64,000 nt of DNA from Rahnella aceris (GCF_011684115.1 NZ_JAADJV010000001.1:1550001-1614000); one strand, 5' to 3'. Numbered from the stretch's first letter, positions 34,663-44,923 are shown. Numbers and translations are program-made. Notes: generated by a model not told the origin, from the sequence alone.

Positions 34663-34700
34663 CTTTATCCGTAATCCTGACTAAACCGCCATTGGTTTAG
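34655..34700 (-). promoter_or_regulatory. NasR (ANTAR) RNA target: two hexaloop hairpins P1 and P2
   Basis: P1 (34681-34700): CTAAACC-AATGGC-GGTTTAG. P2 (34655-34672): ACGGAT-AAAGGC-GTCCGT, with one U-G pair closing the loop. Both loops have six bases with A at position 1 and G at position 4, the rule known for ANTAR-protein RNA targets, and are separated by a short linker. P2 shares GGCGTCCGT with the terminator stem, so NasR bound to P1-P2 should prevent termination when nitrate or nitrite is present. Confidence 0.85.
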
Positions 34701-34719
34701 TCCTTATGTTGTAAAACAA

Positions 34720-34735
34720 TGCAGCTTGTATGCCA
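34720..34735 (-). promoter_or_regulatory. sigma-54 promoter of the nasF operon
   Basis: On the minus strand TGGCATACAAGCTGCA has the -24 GG and -12 GC in correct spacing. Initiation would be near 34709, placing hairpin P1 about 10 nt into the transcript, as in the known Klebsiella nasF leader. Confidence 0.8.
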
Positions 34736-34832
34736 ACTTCGCGCATCGCAATAAAATCAGCCGGTTAGCGCATTTCCCGCACTCGCCTGACCGCCTGGTG
34801 CACCGCCACAGCACGCAGTGCACATCACAATG

Positions 34833-34847
34833 GCACACGGACAGTGC
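34833..34847. promoter_or_regulatory. NtrC-binding site upstream of nasF
   Basis: GCACACGGACAGTGC is an exact GCAC-N7-GTGC dyad about 110 bp upstream of the sigma-54 element. A second, half-matching site (GCAC-N7-GCAC) lies at 34800-34814. The pair predicts general nitrogen control in addition to nitrate-specific antitermination. Confidence 0.6.
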
Positions 34848-34863
34848 AGATACTCCTTAGGGA

Positions 34864-36081
34864 TTAGTCGCCTTTCTTCCCTAATACAGCCGATACCGCA
34901 AGCATCGCTTCGGCAATCTCCGACAGCTTCTTGTTCTGGTTCATCGCCATATCACGCAGAGTTTTATGCGCCTGCGGTTCGGTCAGGCCGTGGTGTTGCA
35001 TGAGCAACCCTTTGGCGCGTTCCACCAGTTTTCGCTCAGCCAGCGTGGCGCGAAGCCCGGCCAGTTCGGCATCGAGCGCCTGTAACTGACGGGATTGCTG
35101 CTCGACCAGCTCCAGTACGCAACGGCTGAGCTGCGGCGGCATCAGCGCCGAATAATGCGACTCCTGCTGCGGCATTTCTCCGATATCTTGCTGCTGAAGG
35201 GCAAGCGACGCCTGCGCTTCGCGGATCCGCTCACGGCAGCACTCCATCAGAATGTCTTCCAGTAAATCTTCCACCACTTTCATGCCGTCAATACGCACGG
35301 TGGTCACCTCAAACCAGCGCAGCGCAGCATCCGGGCCGTCATCTGCCGGGGTGGTTCGGGTGCAGGCAATCCGGCGCAGGCGCTCGAACTCGCTGCTGTC
35401 GGCGCTCAGTTGTTGCTGCCACAGCGCCAGACAGCGGACATCGGCAAATTCCCTGAAGGTTTGAAAACACCGCTCCTGACCTTCGATCAGATCTAAAAGC
35501 AACTGATGCGTCACGTCATCGAAGTGCCGCGCGGCAAACCCTGCAGCGCCTGATGCACGCTCCTGTCCGGCCAGTTCCTTACCCTGCATAAAGCTAAACA
35601 TCGCCAGTAACGCCCGTGAAATGGACGGGTCACCCGAAATATCGGCGGCTTCAAATACCAGCGCCAGGTGCGTGCGGATAACCTCGCTGTACTGACGCAT
35701 GGCTTCCGGCTGGCTGATATCCAGCGCCCGCACCTGACGGCGCAGCACCGGCAATGTGCTGAGGCTGTGTAAGACGGCAGCGATACGGCTGAACAGACGC
35801 GGCGCATTGCCCATGCTCTGTCCGTTAAGATCCCGCGCAAGCAACTGCTGGTCCACCGCCTGTTCCGCCATCTGGACCTGTAACGCCCGCTCACTCAGTT
35901 GTTCCGCCCACAGTTCGCCGTGCGAACATAAATAGATGTTCGCCGTGCCCCGCTCACGTTGCAGCACATGGATCAGCTGGCTGACCGCGCCGACCAGCTT
36001 GCCCATCTCCAGCAGTTGTTGCAGGCAGATGATTTCACTTTTTTTCGATGCCAGTACGAAACTAAGGGCAGAAAGGGACAT
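34864..36081 (-). CDS. nasR: nitrate-responsive transcription antiterminator
   Basis: A 405-residue protein from the ATG at 36081 (MSLSALSFVLASKKSEI); the frame is open to 36195, but the added residues do not fit the family. Residues ~10-290 form the helical NIT sensor domain, including LLEMGKLVGAVSQLIHVLQRERGTANIYL with the nitrate-binding Arg region. The C-terminal ~70 residues are an ANTAR RNA-binding domain (LAERKLVERAKGLLMQHHGLTEPQAHKTLRDMAM). It should bind the two hexaloop hairpins in the nasF leader and allow read-through. It lies on the same strand directly upstream of the regulated operon. Confidence 0.95.
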   Translation of the reverse strand: MSLSALSFVLASKKSEIICLQQLLEMGKLVGAVSQLIHVLQRERGTANIYLCSHGELWAEQLSERALQVQMAEQAVDQQLLARDLNGQSMGNAPRLFSRIAAVLHSLSTLPVLRRQVRALDISQPEAMRQYSEVIRTHLALVFEAADISGDPSISRALLAMFSFMQGKELAGQERASGAAGFAARHFDDVTHQLLLDLIEGQERCFQTFREFADVRCLALWQQQLSADSSEFERLRRIACTRTTPADDGPDAALRWFEVTTVRIDGMKVVEDLLEDILMECCRERIREAQASLALQQQDIGEMPQQESHYSALMPPQLSRCVLELVEQQSRQLQALDAELAGLRATLAERKLVERAKGLLMQHHGLTEPQAHKTLRDMAMNQNKKLSEIAEAMLAVSAVLGKKGD

Positions 36082-36181
36082 AGAGGAACCTGATATCAGA
36101 CAGAGGTTGATCAGGTTAAGCAAGAAGTGTGCCGGAGATGAAATACCGGTGCAGGTAGCCTGTCCCCGCGCGTATTGATGA

Positions 36182-36448
36182 TTACAACGTCTCAAGTACG
36201 CGGCAGGCTATCTGGTTGAGTTCTATAAATTCAGGCCAGCTATATTGCTGCTGATAATTCAGTAAAAACTGTTTTTCGACCTGACATATCAGCGGGCGCT
36301 GGTCATAAACCTTACATTGGCGGCGGGTATCATCGTAGTGACGGCAGGCACCGTCACCGCGATCGAGATAGCGCGTTTCCTCTGCCCGATGAACATGGCG
36401 GCAACAGGCACCGCACTGATTACAGGGAAAAGATGGCGTCAGACTCAT
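36182..36448 (-). CDS. YkgJ-family zinc/iron-chelating Cys-cluster protein
   Basis: An 88-residue protein with the CxxCGACC motif (FPCNQCGACCRHV), then C in GACRHYDD, C in RRQCKVYDQRP and LICQ. Together these are the eight-Cys pattern of the YkgJ (UPF0153) family thought to bind Zn or an Fe-S cluster. Its molecular function is not known. The start overlaps the stop of the HNH protein gene by 4 bp (ATGA), so it is translated with that gene as the last member of the WYL-membrane-HNH operon. Confidence 0.85.
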   Translation of the reverse strand: MSLTPSFPCNQCGACCRHVHRAEETRYLDRGDGACRHYDDTRRQCKVYDQRPLICQVEKQFLLNYQQQYSWPEFIELNQIACRVLETL

Positions 36449-38016
36449 AAAGAACTCAGCCAGCTTCGGGTGGATTGTGCATTTCCGGCCTCAAAAGGCA
36501 GGCTGATATTGCGTTTCTCCGCCTCTGCTTTCAGCAGCAATCCGCGGCAAATTTCATCATTGATCAACCCTAAATGTCCGGTAAATGCGGCAAGTTCATC
36601 CGCATCCATAGCAAACTCAATCCGGGTTAATTCCAGAATATAACGATCAAGCTCCGCATTCACATTCTGGAAATAGTCTACCGCTTTCTGATATTTATCC
36701 TTGAATCTGTCGAGGAATGCCCATAGTTTTTGCATCAGAGCACTGCTTTCCAGAAAATAATTCATGGTCAGCGTGAGGATCCCCGTCGCCAGTGCGCTGC
36801 AAAATGCAGCAAGTTCAGGGCCGAACGGGAACAGAAATACGCTCGCCAGATATTCATTAATCAGCGCACCCGTTACGACGGCAATTCCCGCGGCTATCAC
36901 GCGACTCGCCGCTTTGGCCTGCTGGCCTGGCGGCAGATTATCCGGATTGAACACCATGATTTTGAATGCCTGAACCAGATTATTCCACATCTCGCGGATC
37001 AATCTGACCAGCATCTTTTTCGTAGTGAAAACAATGTTAAACAACGTCGTGGTGATAGCCGACAGCACGCCACCCAATACGCCGTCTTTAAAGGCCGTGA
37101 GAAAATCACGAAATTTTGCTTTTACCCGTTCCCATGCGGCGACCAATGTTTCACCGATATCACCCAGGAATTCTCTGGCATCAAAGCGTTTACGCTGGCG
37201 GGCATAGAGGGAAGGGATGCGTTCGTGAACTTCAAACCAGACCTCTGCGAGGATAAGCCCCAGCATCTGACGGCTTCCCATCCGCAATCCGGTTGATAAC
37301 GACGCACTGGCGACATTCAGGGCAAATTTGCTGCTGGTGTAATAGCTGAGGTTGACTTCTGATTCATAACGCCCCCGTGCTTTTTCATCTGCTTTCTGCA
37401 TCCGTTCAAAATCTGCTTTAGACTTGTTTTCCAGACTTTGCAGACGCTTCTGCTGTTTCTCCGTCAGCACCGGCTGACTTTTTAAGGTCGCGATTTCCTG
37501 CTGATTAACCTGATATTCCTTTTGCAATTTTTTCACGAAATCCGACATCGGCTGTGCTTTTTTAGAGGTGTTTAGCGTTGCTCCGGTCGGCGTCAGATTG
37601 CTGTCATCATTGGCCAGATCGGCTCCGTTCAGTTCTGACAAGATCCGACCTGCATCATGATGAATTTCGTTGGCGGCAATAATATGGTCAAGATGCACCT
37701 TGTCATTGGGCTTTAGCGTTTCGCCCGTGTAGCTGTCCGTTAATGTCCCGGCTTTGCGCTGCGCACTGACGCTGGCGTTGTTTTTTTTATAGTTTGCATG
37801 TTGATGGTAGACATCAGGATCATAGGCTGCACGGTTTTCATACCGCGTGCGTTCTTCTTCAGTAGCGTAAATCCCCTTTCGGACATTTTGAATCGTATTA
37901 ACATCACCGCCGTCCTGATCTTTAAGCAGCAGAAAATCAAGGCCAAATGATGTTGCGAGACTTTTCACCACAGTCTCATGTAATTCCTTTCCCCAATCTA
38001 TTTCCTGCGTCGCCAT
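36445..38016 (-). CDS. HNH-type nuclease domain fused to a membrane-helix-rich C-terminal region
   Basis: A 523-residue protein from the ATG at 38016 (MATQEIDWGKELHETVV); the frame extends to 38067 without support. Residues ~95-165 carry an HNH-like module: DSYTGETLKPNDKVHLDHIIAANEIHHD and later LANDDSNLTPTGATLNTSKK, with His/Asp-His and Asn in the right order. A coiled coil (~175-225, Glu/Lys/Gln-rich) follows. From ~330 there are repeated hydrophobic stretches (VLGGVLSAITTTLFNIVF, VIAAGIAVVTGALINEYLASVFLF, FCSALATGILTLTMNYFL). A DNA-cutting domain tethered to membrane-seeking helices is unusual and suggests a toxin or phage-defence effector. I do not recognise the whole protein. Confidence 0.65.
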   Translation of the reverse strand: MATQEIDWGKELHETVVKSLATSFGLDFLLLKDQDGGDVNTIQNVRKGIYATEEERTRYENRAAYDPDVYHQHANYKKNNASVSAQRKAGTLTDSYTGETLKPNDKVHLDHIIAANEIHHDAGRILSELNGADLANDDSNLTPTGATLNTSKKAQPMSDFVKKLQKEYQVNQQEIATLKSQPVLTEKQQKRLQSLENKSKADFERMQKADEKARGRYESEVNLSYYTSSKFALNVASASLSTGLRMGSRQMLGLILAEVWFEVHERIPSLYARQRKRFDAREFLGDIGETLVAAWERVKAKFRDFLTAFKDGVLGGVLSAITTTLFNIVFTTKKMLVRLIREMWNNLVQAFKIMVFNPDNLPPGQQAKAASRVIAAGIAVVTGALINEYLASVFLFPFGPELAAFCSALATGILTLTMNYFLESSALMQKLWAFLDRFKDKYQKAVDYFQNVNAELDRYILELTRIEFAMDADELAAFTGHLGLINDEICRGLLLKAEAEKRNISLPFEAGNAQSTRSWLSSL

Positions 38017-38083
38017 AGGATAATGCCACCTGTTGTATAAATAGCCACTCTGAAAAATACCGGGCACGCAGGCCCGGTCAGTT

Positions 38084-39178
38084 TTAAGCTTTTAAGGTAT
38101 ATTTCGCGCTATCCACTTCGGATTTAGCCAACGCCTTATCCAGTGCGTGTTTATTCAGCACGTTGATCCCATCCGTATCGGTCTGCAATTGCACGACACC
38201 GTTCTCAATAACAGCTTCATTTTTTTCATTGGTCACTGGTTTAAATAACGGCGTGGTAATGACATCGGTCATAATAGCCGCCAGCATGTAACCATTCTCA
38301 ATCATACGCAGACATTCTTCAGAGTCTTCAATAGCATCCTGAATATTGTTATTACGACGCTCGAGAATTTTCTGATGCATTTCTTTCAGCGGGGTGAAAT
38401 AGGTCGCAAAAAGGGTGTGAAGCTGAGACAAGGAAGTATAAATAGAATCAACATATTTATTCACCACTTTAAGATGCGACTCGGCCAGATTCATTTTATC
38501 TACGGCAGATCTCACCTGACGGGCGACATCCTGTGCATTTTCCAGTGCTTTCTCCGCATGTGCCGCATAAGCCCAGCCGGCGATCATCAGGATGGGTGCA
38601 ACCACCGCGCCGCCCAATACCATCGCCCCACCGGCCATACCCCAACCGCCTGCCGCCAGCGAGCCTCCGCCAATGGCAGCCATCGTGGCATTATAGGCTG
38701 CTGCACCTGAGAGTGCTGCGATAGGTGTGCCGGTGGAGGCCGCCGCAAACGCCACGACACCACTGTAAACAGCGAATCCGGCCGCTGCACCTGATGTTCC
38801 GGCCCCCACAACAGTTCCGAGATATTCGGTCGCCGAAATAGCCAGCTTCTCAATCTTGTTTAAACGATGCTGTGGTATTTCCAGACGCAACTGGGTATGG
38901 CCGTCTTGCTCCATTTTTGCCAAAAGTTCTTTAGCTATGGTGTCAAACTCGCGGAATTCCTCGCCAATTCTTAATTCTTTTTTACCCAGGCGTTCAAGTT
39001 TGCGGGAAGCGTCATCATTGACGATATCGAAGGCTTTCTTGCGACTGTCATAGCGATTTTTAGCCCCCTCAAGGATCTCATTGGCTTCAGATTTGTCCTG
39101 ATAGCCTTTGTACGCTTTTTTACCGCCGACGGCAGTTGCAATTGCTGCGGCACCTAAAATGATTAGAGGAATTGCCAT
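38084..39178 (-). CDS. Gly/Ala-rich membrane protein with flanking coiled coils, function unknown
   Basis: A 364-residue protein. One hydrophobic helix opens it (MAIPLIILGAAAIATAVGG). A charged coiled-coil region (~25-115) follows. Then comes a long Gly/Ala-rich hydrophobic block (~118-205, with repeated GAAxxGG-type motifs such as GGGSLAAGGWGMAGG), then a second coiled coil (~208-290) and a soluble tail. Such glycine-zipper blocks can insert into membranes and oligomerise. GGAG stands 7 nt before the ATG. It lies 24 bp after the WYL gene and 67 bp before the HNH gene, so a joint function with the HNH protein is likely. No named family is recognised. Confidence 0.6.
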   Translation of the reverse strand: MAIPLIILGAAAIATAVGGKKAYKGYQDKSEANEILEGAKNRYDSRKKAFDIVNDDASRKLERLGKKELRIGEEFREFDTIAKELLAKMEQDGHTQLRLEIPQHRLNKIEKLAISATEYLGTVVGAGTSGAAAGFAVYSGVVAFAAASTGTPIAALSGAAAYNATMAAIGGGSLAAGGWGMAGGAMVLGGAVVAPILMIAGWAYAAHAEKALENAQDVARQVRSAVDKMNLAESHLKVVNKYVDSIYTSLSQLHTLFATYFTPLKEMHQKILERRNNNIQDAIEDSEECLRMIENGYMLAAIMTDVITTPLFKPVTNEKNEAVIENGVVQLQTDTDGINVLNKHALDKALAKSEVDSAKYTLKA

Positions 39179-39202
39179 AATACATCTCCATTGTTATTTA
39201 AA

Positions 39203-40117
39203 TTATTTTGCCTCTGCGGGCAGTAAGGATTTTTCAGCTGAGGACAGGTAGCCTTTTAATAAACGGAAAAGCGCATCCCTGAGCCAGAAAGGTTCAAGAA
39301 TTTCTATCTCAGGCAACCAGAAAAGTATCAGCGGTAATATTTGATTTTCATGCGCAGCCCGGCAACTCACGACAACACCATTTCCGTCATCCTGAAGCAT
39401 TTTCTGTTCAGGCAGTAAGTCACGTCTTTTGAAATAATGAGCATGGCGTCCTTTCACATGAAGTTTCACGTCAAAGCCTTCCCGGCTAATCCAGGGATCC
39501 TGACTGCTTTCCAGTAAAGCCATTACCGTAATATCGGGAATAAAGGTTTCTTTTTTAATATCCAGCCACTCGATCTGACTCAGTGAAAAAGATTTCAGCT
39601 TCCCTTTATCTGTCGCCTGTAAATACCAGATATTGTGCTGATTGATAAGCCGGTACGGGTGGAGTTCCCGGTCTTTACCTTTATAGGTCAGTTTACAGAG
39701 ATTCCGCTGTCTGATGGCTTTCTCGATGGCCGGGAAATGACGACGAAGATCGGCCTTTAACGTATGTTCAGGGCTGGCATTCCGAATGCTGATATGTTTT
39801 TCGTTCAATCGGGCATCGAGATACTGCCAAAAATCACTTCCACGTTCGGGGAAGTAACTGTCAGCCTGCAAAAATTTTGCCAGCGAATGATGCAAATTTT
39901 CCGTTTGTGTCGATTGCAGAGCGGATGAAAGCCGGTATTCACCTTCGCCACAGTGCTCAATGACCGTCGACAGTGCATTCAAATCACGATAGACCGTCCG
40001 TTCAGTGATTGAGAATTTCTCCATAAGCGAATTGCGTTTAACAACGCCATTCAGGTGTAGCTCCGTTAATATATCAACCAGCCGCTCCGCCGAGCGGCAC
40101 TTTACGCGACGCGCCAT
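39203..40117 (-). CDS. WYL-domain transcriptional regulator (DeoR-type HTH)
   Basis: A 304-residue protein: an N-terminal winged HTH (LVDILTELHLNGVVKRNSLMEKFSITERTVYRDLNALS), then a WYL domain (LCKLTYKGKDRELHPYRLINQHNIWYLQATD, with the Y-R and W-Y-L core) and a C-terminal WCX-like part. WYL regulators sense nucleic-acid or small-molecule ligands and often repress defence loci (BrxR, CapW). It is the first gene of the operon. An inverted repeat ACTGACA-n5-TGTCAGT at 40168-40186, about 50 bp upstream, is a plausible operator. AGGATT precedes the ATG. Confidence 0.85.
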   Translation of the reverse strand: MARRVKCRSAERLVDILTELHLNGVVKRNSLMEKFSITERTVYRDLNALSTVIEHCGEGEYRLSSALQSTQTENLHHSLAKFLQADSYFPERGSDFWQYLDARLNEKHISIRNASPEHTLKADLRRHFPAIEKAIRQRNLCKLTYKGKDRELHPYRLINQHNIWYLQATDKGKLKSFSLSQIEWLDIKKETFIPDITVMALLESSQDPWISREGFDVKLHVKGRHAHYFKRRDLLPEQKMLQDDGNGVVVSCRAAHENQILPLILFWLPEIEILEPFWLRDALFRLLKGYLSSAEKSLLPAEAK

Positions 40118-40167
40118 CGTTTAATCCTAAAGCTACAGTGAGGTGATGTGGTGATTATCCATAACTC

Positions 40168-40186
40168 ACTGACAGGGTTTGTCAGT
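40168..40186. promoter_or_regulatory. inverted repeat, possible operator for the WYL regulator
   Basis: ACTGACA-gggtt-TGTCAGT is a perfect 7-bp dyad 51 bp upstream of the WYL gene start, in the promoter zone of the operon. Position and symmetry are the only evidence. Confidence 0.4.
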
Positions 40187-40282
40187 CACCCATTCGGTAC
40201 TTCTCTTTTATCGCCCGTTTTTGACAAAACTTAAATTTTTAGGGGTATTCATCACAAAAAAATATGAACAACTTAATGAAGT

Positions 40283-40326
40283 AAAAAAAAGTCCGTCAGC
40301 ACGCAGTTTCCCGGATGCCAACGGAC
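40283..40326 (-). terminator. terminator after the GH-A glycosidase gene, resembling the nas attenuator
   Basis: Minus strand: GTCCGT(tg)GCA pairs with TGC(tg)ACGGAC, followed by eight Ts. Aligned with the nasF attenuator (34621-34670) it shares most positions, including cagtttcc and acggacgccttt. The second ANTAR arm is not conserved (CTTTC in place of TCCGT) and no P1 hairpin is seen, so it should be an unconditional terminator. A second small hairpin, ATGCTG-n6-CAGCAT, lies at about 40367-40386. Confidence 0.65.
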
Positions 40327-40413
40327 GCCTTTTCTTTCAAATTTCGGCCTGTAACATGGAAACATAATGCTGTTTCAGCAGCATAATAATTCAGCATGTC
40401 AAAACCTGAATAA

Positions 40414-41502
40414 TCAACCTGTACTTTTAATGCGCGTTAAACGGCGGACCAGATCCATTTCGGCGCGACGGAACGGAATGCCGTATTCGTCGAGCACATC
40501 GTGAAACCATAAATGGGCATAATCGTGATTGCCCTTGCGCACCGAGGGCCACGGCAGCGTGGTCTGGGTTTTACCGCGCACTAATCCCCACTGATAACAG
40601 CCCGCATTGAACGCGCTGAACAGCGGCAGTTGCTCCTCAAAAACGCTGCCGACATGGCGCGCCAGCCATTCGGTACATAACATCGGGCGGTTGAATTTCT
40701 GCCAGAAACGCAGTGTCTGTAAAAGTTTCGGCGTGGCGACATACGCGTGGAAACTGATGACGTCAGAAAGTTCAGCCGCCGCCACATCGATGGGATGGGT
40801 GAAAAACTCGCTTTCCGGCTGGTCCGGATCCTGTGAACAATGCCAGGCACCGACGGTCAGCGGCTGGACGGGATCTTCCCCGCGCGCCCAGACAAACGCC
40901 TTATGCATCAGTTCCAGCGCAAATCCTTCCAGTTTTTCGTCATACATCGTTTCTTCCAGTCCGGTGGCGAACGTGCCACGGTTACCCGGTTCGTTGTACA
41001 AATCCCAGATGGCAATACGGTCGTCGGTGCGGAAATGACGGATGATGTCGCGCACATAAATCTCCACCTCCGGCCACATATCGCGGTTGCAGACCACATC
41101 CCGCCCCGGACTGGCAGCCGCCTGACTGTTATGTTTGCCCGGTTCCGGTGCTTTTTGCGGCCCGAGGAACGGCTCGTCGCCGGAGAATCCGCAATCGTCC
41201 ATCAGCGTGAGCATGACCCTGATGTCATGACGACGGGCAATACTGAGAAACTGATCGATGCGCGCCAGCAAACCGTCGCGATCGGCCTGCCAGACGATAA
41301 ACGGCAGATTGATACGCAACTGGTTATAACCCGCTTCCTGTGCCCAGCCGAGTTCCTGATCAATCACCGGCGCATCAAAAGTTTCACGCTGCCACAGTTC
41401 GGTCCAGTTAACCGCCGTGCGCGGCAGATAATTAAATCCGCAAATCCAGCCCTGTTGCTCACTCCACGCAGCCGCCTGTTCCCTGCTCCATTGCTTTTTC
41501 AT
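40414..41502 (-). CDS. cytosolic clan GH-A glycoside hydrolase (GH5-like TIM barrel)
   Basis: A 362-residue protein without a signal peptide. The N-terminus [19 protein letters not shown], then [13 protein letters not shown] and [12 protein letters not shown], follows the beta-strand pattern of a clan GH-A barrel. The acid/base Glu is in [10 protein letters not shown] (~residue 170) and the nucleophile Glu in [10 protein letters not shown] (~residue 290). Relatives are annotated as cellulase-like or 1,4-beta-xylanase-like, and the true substrate of this intracellular group is unknown. It is a single gene with its own terminator, next to the asc beta-glucoside locus, so an imported oligosaccharide or glycoside is a reasonable substrate. 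Confidence 0.8.
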   Translation of the reverse strand: MKKQWSREQAAAWSEQQGWICGFNYLPRTAVNWTELWQRETFDAPVIDQELGWAQEAGYNQLRINLPFIVWQADRDGLLARIDQFLSIARRHDIRVMLTLMDDCGFSGDEPFLGPQKAPEPGKHNSQAAASPGRDVVCNRDMWPEVEIYVRDIIRHFRTDDRIAIWDLYNEPGNRGTFATGLEETMYDEKLEGFALELMHKAFVWARGEDPVQPLTVGAWHCSQDPDQPESEFFTHPIDVAAAELSDVISFHAYVATPKLLQTLRFWQKFNRPMLCTEWLARHVGSVFEEQLPLFSAFNAGCYQWGLVRGKTQTTLPWPSVRKGNHDYAHLWFHDVLDEYGIPFRRAEMDLVRRLTRIKSTG

Positions 41503-41872
41503 TCATCACTCCTGATGTTAAAATGCATTAACTCATATTATTCGCTGCTTTTTATTACCTGCGAACAATAGCTGCAATTTGCATGCTCAGGTTCTGCAAT
41601 TAAGATCACACTCTTTTTACCTAATTTGCTGAGCCAACAGGCAAATTTCCCCGCGTGACAGAGGGTGAAATTAAAATAGAATTAATGGAGAAGGAGAAAA
41701 AGAATAGCAGAGTGGATGCAATGGGATAATTATATTGCATGTTTGTTACAGGAAATAATAACGTTAAAACTATAATAAATAATGACGAAAATAACTTCAG
41801 TAAATGAAATGATTAATTAATACCTTCCGGTAACGGGGAATACCCGGTCTGCGGATATTCCCCGTTACGGCA
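41503..41872. other. 370-bp intergenic region
   Basis: An AT-rich stretch between the start of the glycosidase gene and the 3' end of ascB. It should carry the glycosidase promoter. A poor CRP-like half-site (TGTGATC on the minus strand near 41600-41612) and the ascB hairpin are the only features seen. No small gene is supported. Confidence 0.5.
41829..41867 (-). terminator. hairpin after ascB
   Basis: GTAACGGGGAATA pairs perfectly with TATTCCCCGTTAC (13 bp, 13-nt loop) 6 bp after the ascB stop. The T-tract is weak, so it may mainly stabilise the mRNA end. Confidence 0.6.
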
Positions 41873-43318
<1,446 letters not shown>

Positions 43319-43323
43319 TTAAT

Positions 43324-44796
43324 TTATTTAACTGCGCTTTGCGAAACCGCAAAGGAGGCGGAAGCCGTTGATTCCGGCGCTGTATTTTTTGGCGCCACGG
43401 TTTCCACCGGAATATCTTCAAATCCGAGCAGCAAGGTAGTGAAGAAGGAGATCACCACCGCGAGGACCATCACGCCCACCACCCAGACAATACTCATCGG
43501 ATTCGACGGGTCGAAGAACTGCACGCTGGTAAACAGCCCCGGCGACGCCATCGAATGGCTGGCGAGTCCGCCTAATCCCGCCACGCCACCGCAAATAAAG
43601 CCGCTGATTAAGCAGGCGATCAGCGGACGTTTCAGCCGCAGCGCCACGCCGTACAAGGCGGGTTCGGAAATCCCGGCGACAATCGCTGAAGCCGCTGCGG
43701 CCAGCGCAGTCTGACGCAGTTCCGGGTTTTTGGTACGCCACGCGACCGCCAGTGAAGAACCGCCCAGTGACAGGTTCGCGCCAATTTCGGACGGCATCAC
43801 CATGCCCTCTTTGCCGGTTTCTGCGATGGTCTGAATAATGGTTGGCGTGAATACGCGGTGCATGCCGGTCATCACCAGCAGCGGCCAGGCCGCACCCATA
43901 ATGGCGACAGAAAGCCAGCCCAGATAACTGTGAACGGTGTACACCACCGCTGAAATCCCGGTACCGATCCAGATGCCCAGCGGACCAATCAGCATGATGG
44001 CGATCGGTGCGGCAATCAGCATAATCAGCATCGGTTTGAGGAAGTTTTTAGTGACAACCGGTGTAATGCGATCGACCCATTTTTCAATGTAAGACAGCAG
44101 CCAGGTCATGCACAGCGCCGGAATAACGGTGTAGGTGTATTTCACCGCCGTGACGGAAATGCCGATAAATTCGACTTTCTGCCCCTGTGCCGCTTTCGCC
44201 ATTAAATCGATAAACGCCGGATGGACAAGGATCCCGGCAATCGCAATCGCCAGCGACATATTGGTTTTAAATTTCACCGCTGCCGACGCCGCCACCATCA
44301 CCGGCAGGAAGAAGAACGCACCGTCGCCGATGGTATTGAGGATCACCAGCGTGGAAGCGCCCTTGTCGAACACGCCGGTCATATCCAGGATCATCGCCAG
44401 CAGTTTCACCATTGAACCACCGATAATGGCCGGGATCAGCGGCGACATGGTGCCGATCAGCGCATCAAGAATGCCGGAGCCGATACGTTTCAGGGTGATT
44501 TTATTTTTCGCCGGTGCAGCGCTGTCGTCACTGGCTGAGAAGCCTTCCGGCAGCAGTTTCAGCACTTCAGCGTACGCCTGAGAAACGTTATTACCGATGA
44601 TCACCTGGCACTGTTTTTCGTTGCGCACCACGCCCATCACGCCGGTAATGGCTTTCAGTGTGGCGGCATCAACAACAGATTCGTCATTCAGCACAAAGCG
44701 CAGGCGCGTCATGCAGTGTGTCACTGCCGCAACGTTCTGTGCGCCGCCGATGGCATCCACAATCGATTGTGATATTGCTGCAAAATTTTTAGACAT
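43324..44796 (-). CDS. ascF: PTS beta-glucoside-specific EIIBC component
   Basis: A 490-residue permease close to E. coli AscF. The EIIB domain (residues ~1-90) holds the phosphorylated Cys in VAAVTHCMTRLRFVL. The EIIC domain (from ~105) has about ten helices with GILDALIGTMSPLIPAIIGGSMVKLLA and GMHRVFTPTIIQTIAETGKEG. No EIIA domain follows: the tail after FEDIPVE is short and Ala/Ser-rich, so EIIA must come from elsewhere (Crr or similar). It imports and phosphorylates aryl-beta-glucosides for AscB. Confidence 0.94.
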   Translation of the reverse strand: MSKNFAAISQSIVDAIGGAQNVAAVTHCMTRLRFVLNDESVVDAATLKAITGVMGVVRNEKQCQVIIGNNVSQAYAEVLKLLPEGFSASDDSAAPAKNKITLKRIGSGILDALIGTMSPLIPAIIGGSMVKLLAMILDMTGVFDKGASTLVILNTIGDGAFFFLPVMVAASAAVKFKTNMSLAIAIAGILVHPAFIDLMAKAAQGQKVEFIGISVTAVKYTYTVIPALCMTWLLSYIEKWVDRITPVVTKNFLKPMLIMLIAAPIAIMLIGPLGIWIGTGISAVVYTVHSYLGWLSVAIMGAAWPLLVMTGMHRVFTPTIIQTIAETGKEGMVMPSEIGANLSLGGSSLAVAWRTKNPELRQTALAAAASAIVAGISEPALYGVALRLKRPLIACLISGFICGGVAGLGGLASHSMASPGLFTSVQFFDPSNPMSIVWVVGVMVLAVVISFFTTLLLGFEDIPVETVAPKNTAPESTASASFAVSQSAVK

Positions 44797-44854
44797 GTGT
44801 ACAACTCTCTCAGATTCATAGGGTTATGAATGTTTTTCAGAAGCCCTGGCTCCT

Positions 44855-44923
44855 GTGAAACCACTTTTTATGAACGTTATGCTTTTTTATGAAAGGCTGT
44901 GAAACGATAGGTAACCGGTTTCA
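44855..44923. promoter_or_regulatory. ascG/ascF intergenic operators (AscG sites)
   Basis: The 289-bp divergent gap contains GGTAACCGGTTTCA at 44910-44923, a near-palindrome around AACCGGTT as expected for LacI/GalR-family proteins of the AscG type (TGAAACCGGTTTCA). TGAAACCA at 44856-44863 is a further half-site between it and ascF. They lie at the ascF promoter side. Confidence 0.5.

Noticed and set aside
34612..34700. Possibility that the nasF leader hairpins are a metabolite riboswitch
   Set aside because: Hexaloops with A1/G4 and the adjacent NIT-ANTAR gene explain the structure as a protein-bound antiterminator.
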